Assembly: GCA_964017235.1 (NCBI GenBank)
Contig: OZ024936.1
Span: forward strand, 31,332,040 to 31,396,039
From: Sabellastarte sp. h YS-2021
Lineage: Eukaryota > Annelida > Polychaeta > Sabellida > Sabellidae
DNA: 64,000 nt
Reading direction: 5' to 3'
The notes under the pieces are model-generated. The model ran no database searches and was not told the DNA's origin. It was given only the letters and a program-made list of their open reading frames with translations. Both the position numbers and the translations under genes were made by a program. Positions 34,063 to 45,435 of this stretch are shown here, in pieces. Every line of letters starts with the position of its first letter. Positions within the stretch are counted from its first letter, which is position 1.

Positions 34063-35260
34063 TTGTGCTCTCCGTGTGCTCCTGTTTCAATCTTAACACA
34101 TAAAATATGAAACAATCTATGCATAATCACTTACAGTATAGTAATAAGAAATAAGATACACTTAAAGGATGCCAGGTATTTTTTTTTCAACTTAATGCGG
34201 TTGTGTAATTTCCTTTTGCAATAAAGTCTATTTTGGGCACAAGGCACCTATAGCTAGAATGTCACCTTTATGATTGTTATCCTGATTTAGCTTGCAATGA
34301 AAACTGGCTTAAAGAAATTATGGAATAGAACTTTTGTCAGTATATTTTCATCTGGTGGTGCTACCGATGAGATGTAAAAATGCTTCTGGTATTTGGGTGT
34401 TTTTATTAGGAAGATATGCTCTGAATATAAAGTAAGAAATTATCTTACACAAAGAAGACAGTGAGAAGTTTATCACTATTGCAGGAATCTACATTGTTTT
34501 CAGAAATATCCATATCTAAAAGCCTTAAGGGCCACAGGAATATTGTTTAGACATGTCAAATGTTGTGTATTCTTGACCTGTTTACACTGATACAGCAAAA
34601 TGTAAATCAGAGATATGCTTCATAATGATTGTTACGTCTATTTAAAGGCTAGTTGTATTTACCATTCTGTTTAACATGCACTTTTCATTTCGAGAGACTT
34701 GTGACGACAGTTTTATAAAGTATGGTTAAACATATCAGACATATAGAGCCATACCTAAGTAAAATCTAAGCTTGTATCTAAGTAATATCTAAGTTATTGG
34801 CAAATTTTAATGATATGACGCCAGTTGTTAACTGGGATCTAAAACATATGCTTAAAACTTATAGTAGACAAATCGAGTTTTACATTAAAATTGGAAAAAT
34901 TTTCAAAAAAGTTCAACAAGTTTAATTCTTGTGTTTAAAGGCTATCTAGGTCAGTTCCATTAAATGATATTTTAGGACCGCATTTTGTGACAAGAAAATA
35001 TATGATTACCCCATAACCGTTGGTAGAGGAATCAGAAACGGACATTACATAATTGACTCTTTTTGTAGCTAGAATAAACCATAGTGTTAACATGTTTTCA
35101 GTTGATGGCATGGAATATTTTAAGAAGTCTATCTGAGACCATTTTTGACAAAACCTCCACTTTGAAATTCCAATCTGTCAAATAATGGGAATACAAAGAC
35201 TGGGTGATCATTGTGGTCATTTAATATAACATTAAACCCAGACGGTTGACCCCTTCCATT
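34063..35260. other. AT-rich spacer, nothing recognised
   Basis: No coding or repeat signal was recognised. Confidence 0.45.
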
Positions 35261-35266
35261 GTTTCA

Positions 35267-35299
35267 ACTCTCCATTATTTTTTTTGCATAATGGAGAAT
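35267..35299. repeat. Short hairpin with CTCCATTAT arms
   Basis: CTCCATTAT (35270-35278) and ATAATGGAG (35288-35296) are perfect inverted copies around a T-rich loop. Confidence 0.7.
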
Positions 35300-36559
35300 T
35301 AACACTACATTATTTTTTAACAGTGGATTGTGGTTTAGTTCAATGGCCAGTTTGCCAAGAACAAAAGGGTATTTGCCAGTCATTCTCAGGACAATGCATT
35401 CAATACTGAAATGTTTTCACAACTTCTTTCATATTAATTAGTTCAGTGGGTACCTTTACAAAGTCTTTTCAATTCTGAATGACATTCAGAGTTTATAGAA
35501 AAAATACCTCATGGAAAAATGCTACCTTGAAAAAATACCTCCTGACAAATACAAAACAAGCAATCTAATATATAAAGTTGGATATTTTTAATTTTTTGCA
35601 TTTTCTTTACAATCTGACTTTACAATAATCTTCTGTTAACTTATTCAAAGGAGAGCTACCTTTCAAACAAACCTCACTATTAAAATCTAACCCAGCATGC
35701 TATATTAAAATGAGTGTTTTTCGTGGCTCAAAATTTACTCAAGTAAATGAGAAAAAAAACGTAGTGCAAACATGCAGTAATGAAATTCATTACTGATGGG
35801 TTTAAATTTGATTTAAATTTTCAATGTTTTTAAGTTCAAAGCAAAGATTTTAATCTACCTTATTATAGTTGATGATATACTTCTAAAATGATACACTGTT
35901 TGTGGTTGAAAGGAATTTTGTTCTTAATGTTGTAGATTAATTTTCATAGGAGGTATTTCTGAAATACAAAATGTGGAGTAGGTATTCTTTCTATGACGGT
36001 TTTTGCTAGGAGACAATCTTTCCAGGAGGCATTTTTCCTTGATTCAAAATTAAGAGACAAGGAAGCACATAAAAAATCTTGAGAAACCCAAAAACTTCAA
36101 CACAAAATATAACAAATAAGTAATTCTCCAGTTTCTAGTACTTTCAATGCCTGAAACACAAAAATAATAGCTTACTGTCTTAAAACAAGCACAGATCAAT
36201 AAAGTAACATGAAACACTCGCCACAACAAATTATCCACAGCATTGTTAAAGTGCTTTCTGTAAGTCACAGATCCATATTTTATCGATTATCATTATCCAT
36301 GGTTAAACTTTTTGGCAGTCACATTGTAGTAAAACTTTTCAAGCTTTTTAAGGAAAACCAGTGGTACACATGGTGAAACAATGCTGAGTGTGTATTGAAA
36401 TAAAAAAAAACAACAACAATAGAACTAATTTAGTGAAAGCCCCATATGGTATGCACACCAAAGGAAACATTGCAAAGATTGTCTAGGTTGATCATTTGGT
36501 ACAAGGTGTTAAATTATTGAATTAATAAATTGGTTTTAATTTACAGGGTTTTATAATTG
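35300..36559. other. AT-rich spacer, nothing recognised
   Basis: The minus-strand frame at 36050-36268 shows no recognisable feature. Confidence 0.45.
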
Positions 36560-36624
36560 CCTTGTGGTGCTTCCATTATGTTGGGCCTCAGGCCATTAAG
36601 CTAACATAATGGAGCGCCACTTGG
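36560..36624. repeat. Strong hairpin, arms of about 22 nt
   Basis: CCTTGTGGTGCTTCCATTAT GTT pairs with AACATAATGGAGCGCCACTT GG with few mismatches, around a GGGCCTCAGGCC-containing loop. It shares the CCATTAT/ATAATGG core with the hairpin at 35267. Confidence 0.75.
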
Positions 36625-37639
36625 CCATTATCTATATATTAGTGCATGCTATGTAAAGACACTGTTTTCTTAAAAACACATTACAGGACTCAAACGTTAT
36701 ACTAATAGTCACTTTCAAAATATAAAATTACATGTAATTATACATATATATTTTTGTGATTGCAATGAAATAACTTTTGAAAAAGTTGTGATTTAATACC
36801 TGTGCATATGCTTGGGTATCTTCATGCTATAAGTTAAAATAATTTTGTAGTGAATTTGAAATTTGTGGAGACTAAAAGTAAACTCACATACTATTCTTAA
36901 AGAATTTAATTCACCGCTCAGAGTCTGAACTACTCTACCTCTCTATCCTCCTGACATAACTGTAGTTAAAACTGTTTGAGCCCCTTTAAGACCTCAGATT
37001 ATCACTTCAAGCACTTTAGTGATCGTGAGATGATCTTATGATAAGCACCAGATGACGTCATGACAACAACTAATTTTCTCATGATTACAAGATCATACGT
37101 TGCTCATAACATATTTTGTCGTGATCACATAATCATGTTGGGATAATAAAATGATTCAAAGAACAAAGCGTCATTTATAGATCATGACTGAAATAAGCCC
37201 TGAGCAGCATATGATGATGTAATCCTAAGACAATTAGTCAATAGAATCAGGTGATGTAAAAACAATATATTTGTTGAGCAGTGGAAATAAAATTATACTC
37301 AGAACAAAATAAGTCATGATCTCGAGACCCTCTTGTCCTCAAGAGCAAATATTTCTTGATGAACTCATTTTTTTCATATTTTATTTATTTTTGAAACAAA
37401 AATAATAGCAATACATAAATCTGTTGTGCAATACAGAATGATAAAATGTTTTTGTAGCAATATTCTTGATGAAATCATATGGTAAGGTAAAGTCTAGTGT
37501 TCCATAGAGCCGGTGCTTATTTCTGGTTTCTTTGGAAATGACTGGGAATATTACTTCTCGCCTGAACAAGATACCAGCCTGTCGCTGGTTTATCTCCTCA
37601 AATATTGTCAGTACCCATATGTAATCCTGGGTGAAGGGG
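36625..37639. other. Spacer rich in ATCATGA-like words
   Basis: Between 37010 and 37330 many short words of the type GATCATGA, TCATGATC and TCGTGATCAC occur in both orientations, resembling a decayed palindromic repeat. No gene was recognised. Confidence 0.4.
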
Positions 37640-37760
37640 AAACACATAGTACCTTGTCCTAGGGTATGGTCTCCATGACATGGCCAAGGTTTGAACCCCA
37701 GACCTTCTGCTCTGATGTCCAATATTCTAGCCACAAGGACACAGTGACCTCCTTGGTACG
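37640..37760 (-). mobile_element. tRNA-like SINE head, minus strand
   Basis: On the minus strand GTCCTTGTGGCTAGAATATT GG is A-box-like and GGGGTTCAAACCTTGG contains a B box. The downstream part (37561-37650) is likely the body. Only one copy is seen. Confidence 0.5.
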
Positions 37761-38791
37761 AAAAAAATAAATCATGATCATAACAAATTAAGACTGTCTG
37801 GTGCTCAATAGGAAATAAGTAGTGAAAACTAGAAAATGTCGAGATTATCTATTGAAAATTGATAAAACATTAATTGGTTAAAAACTGATATGTATTAGAA
37901 CAGACTGATCCTGCATATTGTATCTCAAGAAATACATCAGAGAATAAAGAAAAATCACCAGAGAATAAAGTTTCTTCAGATAAAATATAAAAAATAAAGC
38001 AAAATTAAAACAAGTAAAAAACTTTATAAAGTTTTCACCAGTACATTGCTGTTGTGTTTTCTGACTATACAGGGAGGATATGAACCCTTTTAAATCAAGT
38101 TCCGGAATTCACCAGTAAACACAGGAAACAAAGAACCTTTGTTCCATGGGTCTTATGAAAATTTGCGACTTATAAACCAATCTTACAGTTGTCTGCTCTT
38201 TCAGAATTGAATCTTTTGATAGATAAAAAGAATGAAAAATTTCAAATTACAAAAGAATAATTTAATAAAAGAGGAATATTATACTGCTTGAAATGCAGGC
38301 TGTTTAATTTTTCTTTCCTAGAAAAATGGTAATGAAATCAAGATTCATTATGAAAAAAAGATTTAATAAAAATCTTCTCATTCAATCTGCTTGTTGAAAA
38401 AGGACTCCTATTTCTGATGTATAAAGGATGTCTGTCTTCTTTTTGTAAAACTTTTTTTTCTCCAATTATGGCAAATATTTGTTAGAGATAAAACAAAATC
38501 CCACTGAGTTGCACGATATGGATTTTGTTTGGGGTGGAAGTTGGGTTTTAGGGTTGCAGTATCACACTTTTATTAGGTCCAATATCTCAGAGAATCAGGA
38601 TAAGATGAAAACGTTAAACAATCACATTCCTGTTCTATTATCTTAGAACCTCATCATCAGCTGAACACATTTTATTACTTTGGTTACAAAATCTTTGTCT
38701 GAAAAAGACATTTGGAATAAAAAGAAATATATTTCTTGTGTAAACTAAATGAACCAATGTTAAAAATAGAGTAAAAATAGTTTTATATAAT
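37761..38791. other. AT-rich spacer, nothing recognised
   Basis: No coding or repeat signal was recognised. Confidence 0.45.
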
Positions 38792-38944
38792 AACCTCCGC
38801 TAAAGAGGTATTATTTTCTTTACCATTTGTTTGTCTGCCCGTTTGTCTGTTTGTTAGCAGGATTGTAAAACTACTGGTTGGAGCATCATGAAAAAACTTA
38901 AATCCCATTAAGGTTTAAGAGTGGTATGTATCACCGTCTGGTTA
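38792..38944 (+). mobile_element. Truncated copy of the 33.6-kb MITE-like element
   Basis: AACCTCCGCTAAAGAGGTAT TATTTTC and GTTTGTCTGCCCGTTTGTCT GTTTGTTAGCAGGATT follow the left half of the 33.6-kb element. The right inverted end is missing and a homopolymer tract follows. Confidence 0.65.
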
Positions 38945-39035
38945 CCCCCCCCCCCCCCCCCAAAAAAAAAAAAAAAAAAAAACAACAAAAAAAAAAAACA
39001 ATAAAAAAAATAAATAGAATAAAAAAATAAAAAAG
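38945..39035. repeat. Low-complexity poly-C / poly-A tract
   Basis: A run of 16 C is followed by A-runs with occasional C or T. The Phe- and Gly-rich open frames over this tract are artefacts of the homopolymers. Confidence 0.95.
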
Positions 39036-39180
39036 TCGTTTTGGAAGCCATGTGATACAGGATGAGGCCCCTGAAATGTTCCTTGGCCCCGAAACTTGGA
39101 TTGATGTGTAGACAGTCCGTAGCTGAGCCATGTATGGCTTAATGGGCAAAACAAATTAAAAAGTGTTATTCATTGTAGAA

Positions 39181-39480
39181 TGCGATAGAATTAAAACATT
39201 TATATAGTGCAAAATGTATACAACCTCCTCTTATGCGTTTGACGTCAAAAACGAAAAGTCCAGGGACATGTCAGGTTGAGATACAAGTTAGAGCCCACCA
39301 GGGGATATATACTTTGGTGCAGGATATGCTGGTCTAACCAAGTAGGTTTTTTACTGGCTTGGGAACCCTGGTATTGTGTGCCATGATCGGACTGATTGTG
39401 GGAATCTGTCCCATTCGGTGGGAGAAGCCATTGCCAAACATTGCCTACCAATGGCCTTTACGGTGCTGCAATGGTTTATT
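39181..39480 (-). mobile_element. 3' fragment of LINE family 2 (as copy B)
   Basis: The plus strand matches 42950-43250 closely: ACATTTATATAGYGCAAAAT, CCTCYTATGCG-like, CCAGGGGATATATACTTTGG TG, GGATATGCTGGTCTAACCAA, ACTGATTGTGGGAATCTGT and TACCAATGGCCTTTACG. It is the 3' UTR tail plus the end of the RT frame, which here contains stops. Confidence 0.85.
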
Positions 39481-42400
39481 GGACAGTGTTATAGTTTTTA
39501 GACATTTCAATTTTTGTTCATTGCTCATTATATCTATTCTTATACATATCATTTTATAATTTTAATACTGAATTTATGTGTCAGGGAGAGTTATATAATG
39601 TACTCTAGGGTAGTCTCGTCAGTAAAAATATGACTTAATCTTTTCCTTGTAAAATATTTTTAGTTTATTTTACAACACCGTACCACTACGTACCAGTTTT
39701 GTGGAATGGGGATTGTGTATTCTGACTTTCTGAGTGAACTTTACTTCAGAAGAGTTATTTTACAGTGCAAAAAGTCAAAATTTAGCCGACAGGATTGAGT
39801 AACATTGATACTAACTCTATTTCTTCAACATTAGATATGTGACAAGAAATCAAGCCATTATGAGATATCAGTCAATTCCTAGTTGATAGTTTTGGATGAA
39901 AATATTTCATGTTAACAAATTATATTCAAGAGCCCAAAAGGACAAAAGGTATAATAGTGAAAAATATGCACCAAAGCAGATGATATACAAGATGTGACTG
40001 TATCTTGTTGTGTTCAGGTAAAAAGAAAACTTAAAACAAGTGGGAGTAGACCTGTCATATATATACCGGATACAATTGAAATGCCAGTTTACACGTTTCT
40101 GGTTGTCTGACAAGATTGTGAAGTGTGTTTATTTATACAGTTGAAACAACAAAAAGTGAAGGTTTACCAGACAATAATTTCTTCAGCATATATTCCAGAG
40201 GGCAGTTCTTCTTTCTGAATGAGGATACTGGACTTAATAAGGCAAGAGAAATATGACAGTTGTATGAATTTTCTTATAGTTATATTAACAAATATATGCT
40301 ACTTATGAAGGACAGTGGATGATTGATTTCATACAAAAAGAAGGTGCAATGATAATGCAAAACAATCACGTGTATTAATCAAGATCAGCTTGTAATAATA
40401 TTCTGCTATGTTCATACAGCATATATTTATACGTAAACATGACAGTGTATTCACTTGCAATTCCTTAAATGCTGCTAGAAAAACTTTGAATTTGACAATT
40501 ATACTGTAATAAAGACACATGTTAAGTAATACTAAAATATAAACTTTCTTCCATATTAAAAAGCAAGATAATTGCAAGTACTCAACTGCTGGTTTACCTT
40601 TGGCATATTGTCACAAACAGTAGCCATTTGTTCATCAAACCAACGTCAAAATTTGAGACAGTTTTGAAAGAAACAAGCAGAGTTAATAAAAGACATTTCT
40701 CTCCACAAGACAGTCTGACAAAACAATTAGAGCTTTTTCAAATAGGAGCCTGTCAAGTTATGTCTGATGTAATGGTGTTCGGTTCCTGAAAATATTATCC
40801 AAAAATGTCCCATCACTGTCTTAATGAACCAACTGACAACTAGACAGGCTAAATTGGTCGCCACAGTGAAACAGAGATATAATCAAGTGAAGATATACAT
40901 AAAATTGCTGACAAATATCATTTTTACAATTGCTTTAAAATAGTCTGATTTCATGAAGCCAATTTGTGTCTTTTCTGTTTTGTTTTCTAGAATTAAGTTA
41001 AATTCGAAAGAGACTTCAATAACTTTATCACATGGTCTTTCTATTTCAATCACTCAATCACAAATCTTTATATTTACTCTTTTATTCATTCACAAGAGAT
41101 TTGGAAGTTTTTGGGGTGTTTTAAATAGCACAAAAATAATCACTGATAATTAAAAAATAACCTCATGCTCCTTTTAGAGTTACAGTACCATTGTCATATT
41201 AGCTAAATTTACATAATTTAGCATGTTTATGTTATTTAAGTAATTAATAAAAAATGTCATATTAAGAATTTGTTACCCCTTTCATACTTTGCTTCTGATA
41301 ATCTCTAAACCCTTGCCATTTTAAAGTCAGTAAGCCCTTTGTTACATGAAACACTTGCAGAATACCAAGCTTCTGTCTGCGAATAGTCATTTTTTGGAGA
41401 CAAAAACTGCATGGGGGTTATCCTCTGTAAAACATAATTCACTAGTAGAATTACATTCCAGTTATTGTGAAGATAATGGAAAATTCCCCATTATATGCAA
41501 AAGGTCTTTAAACAGTAATGCAGAGAGTAGGAGCAGCTTTTCTTGAAACATGGGACTTAAACTAGAAATTTTAAAAAGATTTGTTGTATTTATTATTCTG
41601 AACCACTCCTTAATTTTTTGTAGAAAAGACTGTGAAATATTCATGTCGGAGATAAATATTTTAAATGATTAATCTTGCAGAAAACTAAATTATTAATCAT
41701 TAGATAAACTCTTCTGTAAGATAAGGATTAGCCAATGTCTGGCCAGCAAGTTTCACTTGGTAACTCCCAGAGGTCATGTTATTGTCTCTGGAGCCATTAA
41801 ATTCTTATTTTGTGCTGGGTCTAAATAACTTTTGGTGTAAAAGATTCCACAAAAGTGGACCACAGGAGCAGTGTAGCAAAACCTTAAAAATCCAACACAG
41901 TTTTTCTAGTATTATTATAACACATTTATATATCTTTTTGGTGTGTGAAGGGGTTTAACATCACTTTAAAACAGGGTATAAGTACTTATAAAGTGAGTAT
42001 TATTGTTGAAGGAAAGAAGTGTTTCCTGGTAGGCTAAGAGTGTTCACAGAAAACTACTGGTCATAGACGTGTAGCTTGCAGCTTTCCCAATTAAAATACT
42101 GATGTTCAACCCTGAAATCCTAGGGGTGTGAGTAGCTTGTTGCCGCCGACATTACTGTGACAAAATGTTGAAATCCCCTGATTGATATTTGCTTCAACAA
42201 ATGCCGATTCAAATATTATGTGTCCAAGAAAGCTGGACAAAAACTGAAGACCGTTTTTGTGAAGTTTTATTTTTTGACTTTATTTGTGACTATTTGGTGC
42301 CATGAACATTTCAAACGAGTATTGGTTTGTAGATTTTCTACCTTTTTGGGTCAGTTGTCATTATGTAAAGTGAGGAAAGATAAAACAGTGAACTTTTTAA

Positions 42401-42949
42401 GTCCACGGAAGTAAAAAAATATCAATACAAAGAGATTTGACAAAAACATTGAATAAACAGATTTTACTATCAGTTGGTGAATGCATTTCTTGCCATGAAG
42501 ACCATGTTTTCTTTAGAATTGTACTTAAATTTATTAGCCAGGATTTGTGTAATAGATTGTGGCCATAAATGGAGGGATAATATTCGATTTAGTACTTTAA
42601 TGTTAGACTTTATGAGAAGAACTTATTTAATCACAAGTAACTGTTTTGGGCTGATGTGTTGGTGAAAATTATTTATAACCCAATCTGTGTTTTTGAAGGA
42701 TTATGAAGACAATAAAATTAAAGGTTTTATATCAAGTTAAGTTAAAGTGTATTTTAGCCTATAACTCTAGTCAAGCAAACAAGAAATATCATTCTTATAG
42801 ACATTATTTTCAAACTAACAGTTGACGTCAATGCCTGTCAGCTAGCACATGACACCACTATAGGGTTCTTTTACATTTCTTCAGCACTGAGAAATAAAAA
42901 AAACACCTTAATTTATTTGAAGGCATTGCTCATAAATATTCAGAATAGA
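39481..42949. other. AT-rich spacer, nothing recognised
   Basis: This is the longest unremarkable stretch of the window. All frames are short and without motifs; no tRNA-like boxes or clear repeats were seen. Confidence 0.45.
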
Positions 42950-45300
42950 GATAGAATAGAATAGAATAGAAACATTTATATAGCGCAAAATTGATGCAAC
43001 ATCCTCTAATGCGCTTGAAATCAAAAAGGGAAAGTCGAGGGACGTTCGAGGTCATGATCCAAGGTTAGCGCCCGCCAGGGAGATGTACTATGGTGGAGGA
43101 TATGCTAATCTAAACAAGTAGGTCTTTAGCTGGCTACGGAAACCTGTTATTGTTTGTTGTGATCGTACTGATTGTGGGAGTCTGTTCCATTCTATGGGGG
43201 AAGCCACTGCAAAACCTCTCCTACCGATGGCCTTTTTGTGAGAGGCTGAGGAAAGAGAAAGACGATTTCCACGTGTTAGACAACTGGTTTTGATCAAGGA
43301 TGATAGGTATATGGGTTGAGAGAAATTTATAGCCTTGAAAGTAATTAGATTGTACTTAAACAAGATACGGTAAGTGATAGGAAGCCAGTGTAGTTTTTGA
43401 AGGAAAGGAGTGACATGGCTAGTTCTATCAAGTCTAAAAACAATTCTACAAAGGGCATTTTGTATCTTTTGCAGTTTAGCAACATTGTACTTACTGATGC
43501 CATAGAGTAGGGAATTGCAGTAGTCAAGTCGACTACTGATCATTGAGTTTGCAAGCAAGGCTGCAGTTTCCACACTGAGGAATTTACGGATACGTCTTAG
43601 GTCCTTAAGGTGGTAGTAGCAGGCTCGACACATATTAGTTATGTGGTTGGAAAAGGTGTTTCCAGAGTCAAAAATTACACCCAGGTTCTTGACTGTATCG
43701 GTAGGGGAAATAGAATTTCCGAGAAGTTGAGTAGGGAATTTATTTATGAGGGACTCTCTGGCTTGTCTATCACCTATTTTAATAAATTCAGTTTTCTCGG
43801 GATTGAGTTTCAATTTCACGCCAGCCATCCAGTTTTGGATACATGTGAGACACTCTGTAAGCTCAGCGAAACTGGAATCAAAATTCCTATTGTCCAATGC
43901 TAGATATATTTGGGTGTCATCAGCATATAGATGGTGTGTGACATTGAAATTGGAAATGATATTACTGAGAGGGGTTGTGTAAAGGGTAAAAAGGAGGGGG
44001 CCCAGGACAGAACCCTGAGGCACACCATACGGAAGTGAGAACACATCTGAAAAGCTATTTCCTAATTTAACCTTCTGTTTCCGGTTTGAGAGATAGGATC
44101 TGATCCACCTCAACACAGTGCCATCAACCCCAAACCAATCTCTTAGGGAATTAAAAAGAATGTCATGGTCGATAGTGTCGAATGCCGCTGAGAGGTCCAG
44201 CAATGTGAGTGCAACAGCCTTACCAGAGTCCAACGAAGCAGCAATGTCATTCTGGATTTTCAACAGCGCTGATTCTGTGGAATGGAGTCTCCTGTAAGCG
44301 GATTGGTTGACATTGGAGAGCCCCTCGCTATCGATATAATTATTTAACTGTTTGGCAGCTACTTTTTCGATTAGTTTGGATAAAAAACTAAGATTGGATA
44401 CCGGTCTATAGTTTTTTAGGAGGTTTCTGTCTAAGTTTGGTTTCTTGAGAAGAGGGGTGACATATGCTGTTTTAAAACAGTTTGGGAAACTCCCTTCTTT
44501 GAGTGAATAGTTTATAATATTGGTGATTGGAGTGACCAAAATATCCGCACACTCTTTGACTAGTGCGGTAGGTATTGGGTCCAGGTCGCATGATTTGGTG
44601 TTGGATGACCTTAGGATTTTGAGGATGTCATCCTCAGATACAGGCTCAAAAGAGGTCAGGGCACTGCTATTACTCTTCGGTATTGTGAGGGAAACAGGCA
44701 CTGATGACTCTAAAGCAACTCTGATTTTCACAATTTTGTCACTGAAAAAATGACCGAAAGTGTTAGCTAAATCAGTAGGACTAATATGATCGGGTAGGAT
44801 GGTAGTTGAGGTTTTGTGCAAGATTTTCTTGAAAGTGTTCCACAGAGCCTTGGGGTTGCCATTATTTTCAGCAATGACAGTGGAATAGTGCCTGCGTCTT
44901 GATTGTTCCAGTAGGAAATTGTAGCGATTGACAGCAGCTCGATATCTTCTCCGGTTGATTGCAGAGTTGTTACTGCGCCATACTCGCTCACACTTGCGCT
45001 TCAGACGCTTTGCTGAGAGGATGTCTGAATTCACAAAGCCTTTGTCGGGGTGCACTGGAGCCATTTTCCTCTTTATTGGGGCATGCTTGTCTAGAATGCT
45101 GCGCAAGGTGTTGAAATATTGGTGACTGAGCAAACTGGCTGTTCTGTGAGGATGCTTGATTAGATCAGAATTCAGGATGTCCTCTTTAAAATCCATGATG
45201 TTTATCTTGTGAATTTTCCGGGTATTAACTTGTCTAAATTTGCAGGGAACCTCAATAGGTATATTGAGTATTAATCTCCAACTGCTTAGTGACAAGATGT
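42950..45300 (-). mobile_element. LINE copy B (family 2), L2/CR1-type, 5'-truncated but open RT frame
   Basis: The 3' end on the minus strand is GCGCTATATAAATGTTTC followed by TTCTA repeats (42950-42975). The tail carries the GCGCTATA stem shared with the other LINEs. The RT frame covers 43088-45295. The 5' end lies in the last part of the endonuclease, so the insertion is 5'-truncated. It ends right next to the 3' terminus of LINE C at about 45345. An unbroken frame implies a recent insertion. No target-site duplication was resolved. Confidence 0.88.
43088..45295 (-). CDS. Reverse transcriptase of LINE copy B, uninterrupted frame
   Basis: This is an open frame of 735 codons. The first residues are probably flanking sequence, with element sequence starting near ILNIPIEVPCKFR. 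Next come a basic linker, the LWNTFKKIL segment, the RT core with NYRPVSNLSFLSKLIEKV, QSAYRRLHSTESALL, motif A (LLDLSAAFDTIDHD, residues about 364-377), [13 protein letters not shown] (about 421) and motif C LYADDTQIY (about 456-460), then LKLNPEKTEF, NLGVIFD, DYCNSLLYGISK, LHWLPITYRI and a C-terminal LKTYLFRLAYPP. All catalytic Asp residues are present. In an intact element this protein primes reverse transcription at a nick made by its own endonuclease domain, which is missing here. The first Met is not a natural start. Confidence 0.9.
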   Translation of the reverse strand: MSLSSWRLILNIPIEVPCKFRQVNTRKIHKINIMDFKEDILNSDLIKHPHRTASLLSHQYFNTLRSILDKHAPIKRKMAPVHPDKGFVNSDILSAKRLKRKCERVWRSNNSAINRRRYRAAVNRYNFLLEQSRRRHYSTVIAENNGNPKALWNTFKKILHKTSTTILPDHISPTDLANTFGHFFSDKIVKIRVALESSVPVSLTIPKSNSSALTSFEPVSEDDILKILRSSNTKSCDLDPIPTALVKECADILVTPITNIINYSLKEGSFPNCFKTAYVTPLLKKPNLDRNLLKNYRPVSNLSFLSKLIEKVAAKQLNNYIDSEGLSNVNQSAYRRLHSTESALLKIQNDIAASLDSGKAVALTLLDLSAAFDTIDHDILFNSLRDWFGVDGTVLRWIRSYLSNRKQKVKLGNSFSDVFSLPYGVPQGSVLGPLLFTLYTTPLSNIISNFNVTHHLYADDTQIYLALDNRNFDSSFAELTECLTCIQNWMAGVKLKLNPEKTEFIKIGDRQARESLINKFPTQLLGNSISPTDTVKNLGVIFDSGNTFSNHITNMCRACYYHLKDLRRIRKFLSVETAALLANSMISSRLDYCNSLLYGISKYNVAKLQKIQNALCRIVFRLDRTSHVTPFLQKLHWLPITYRILFKYNLITFKAINFSQPIYLSSLIKTSCLTRGNRLSLSSASHKKAIGRRGFAVASPIEWNRLPQSVRSQQTITGFRSQLKTYLFRLAYPPP

Positions 45301-45435
45301 TATGAATCGTGAGGAACCTTTAAAATTTTAAGGAGTTTGGTAACAAATCTAATCTAATGTTGACTTTTATAGCACTTAATCTCCATCGCTGATGGACTAT
45401 AAGGCGCAACTGAACATAAAGCAAGGCAGTTAACA

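Noticed and set aside
38931-39154. Phe- and Gly-rich minus-strand open frames
   Set aside because: They are translations of the poly-C and poly-A tract.
43610-43982. Plus-strand open frames opposite LINE B
   Set aside because: They are antisense shadows of the RT frame without motifs of their own.
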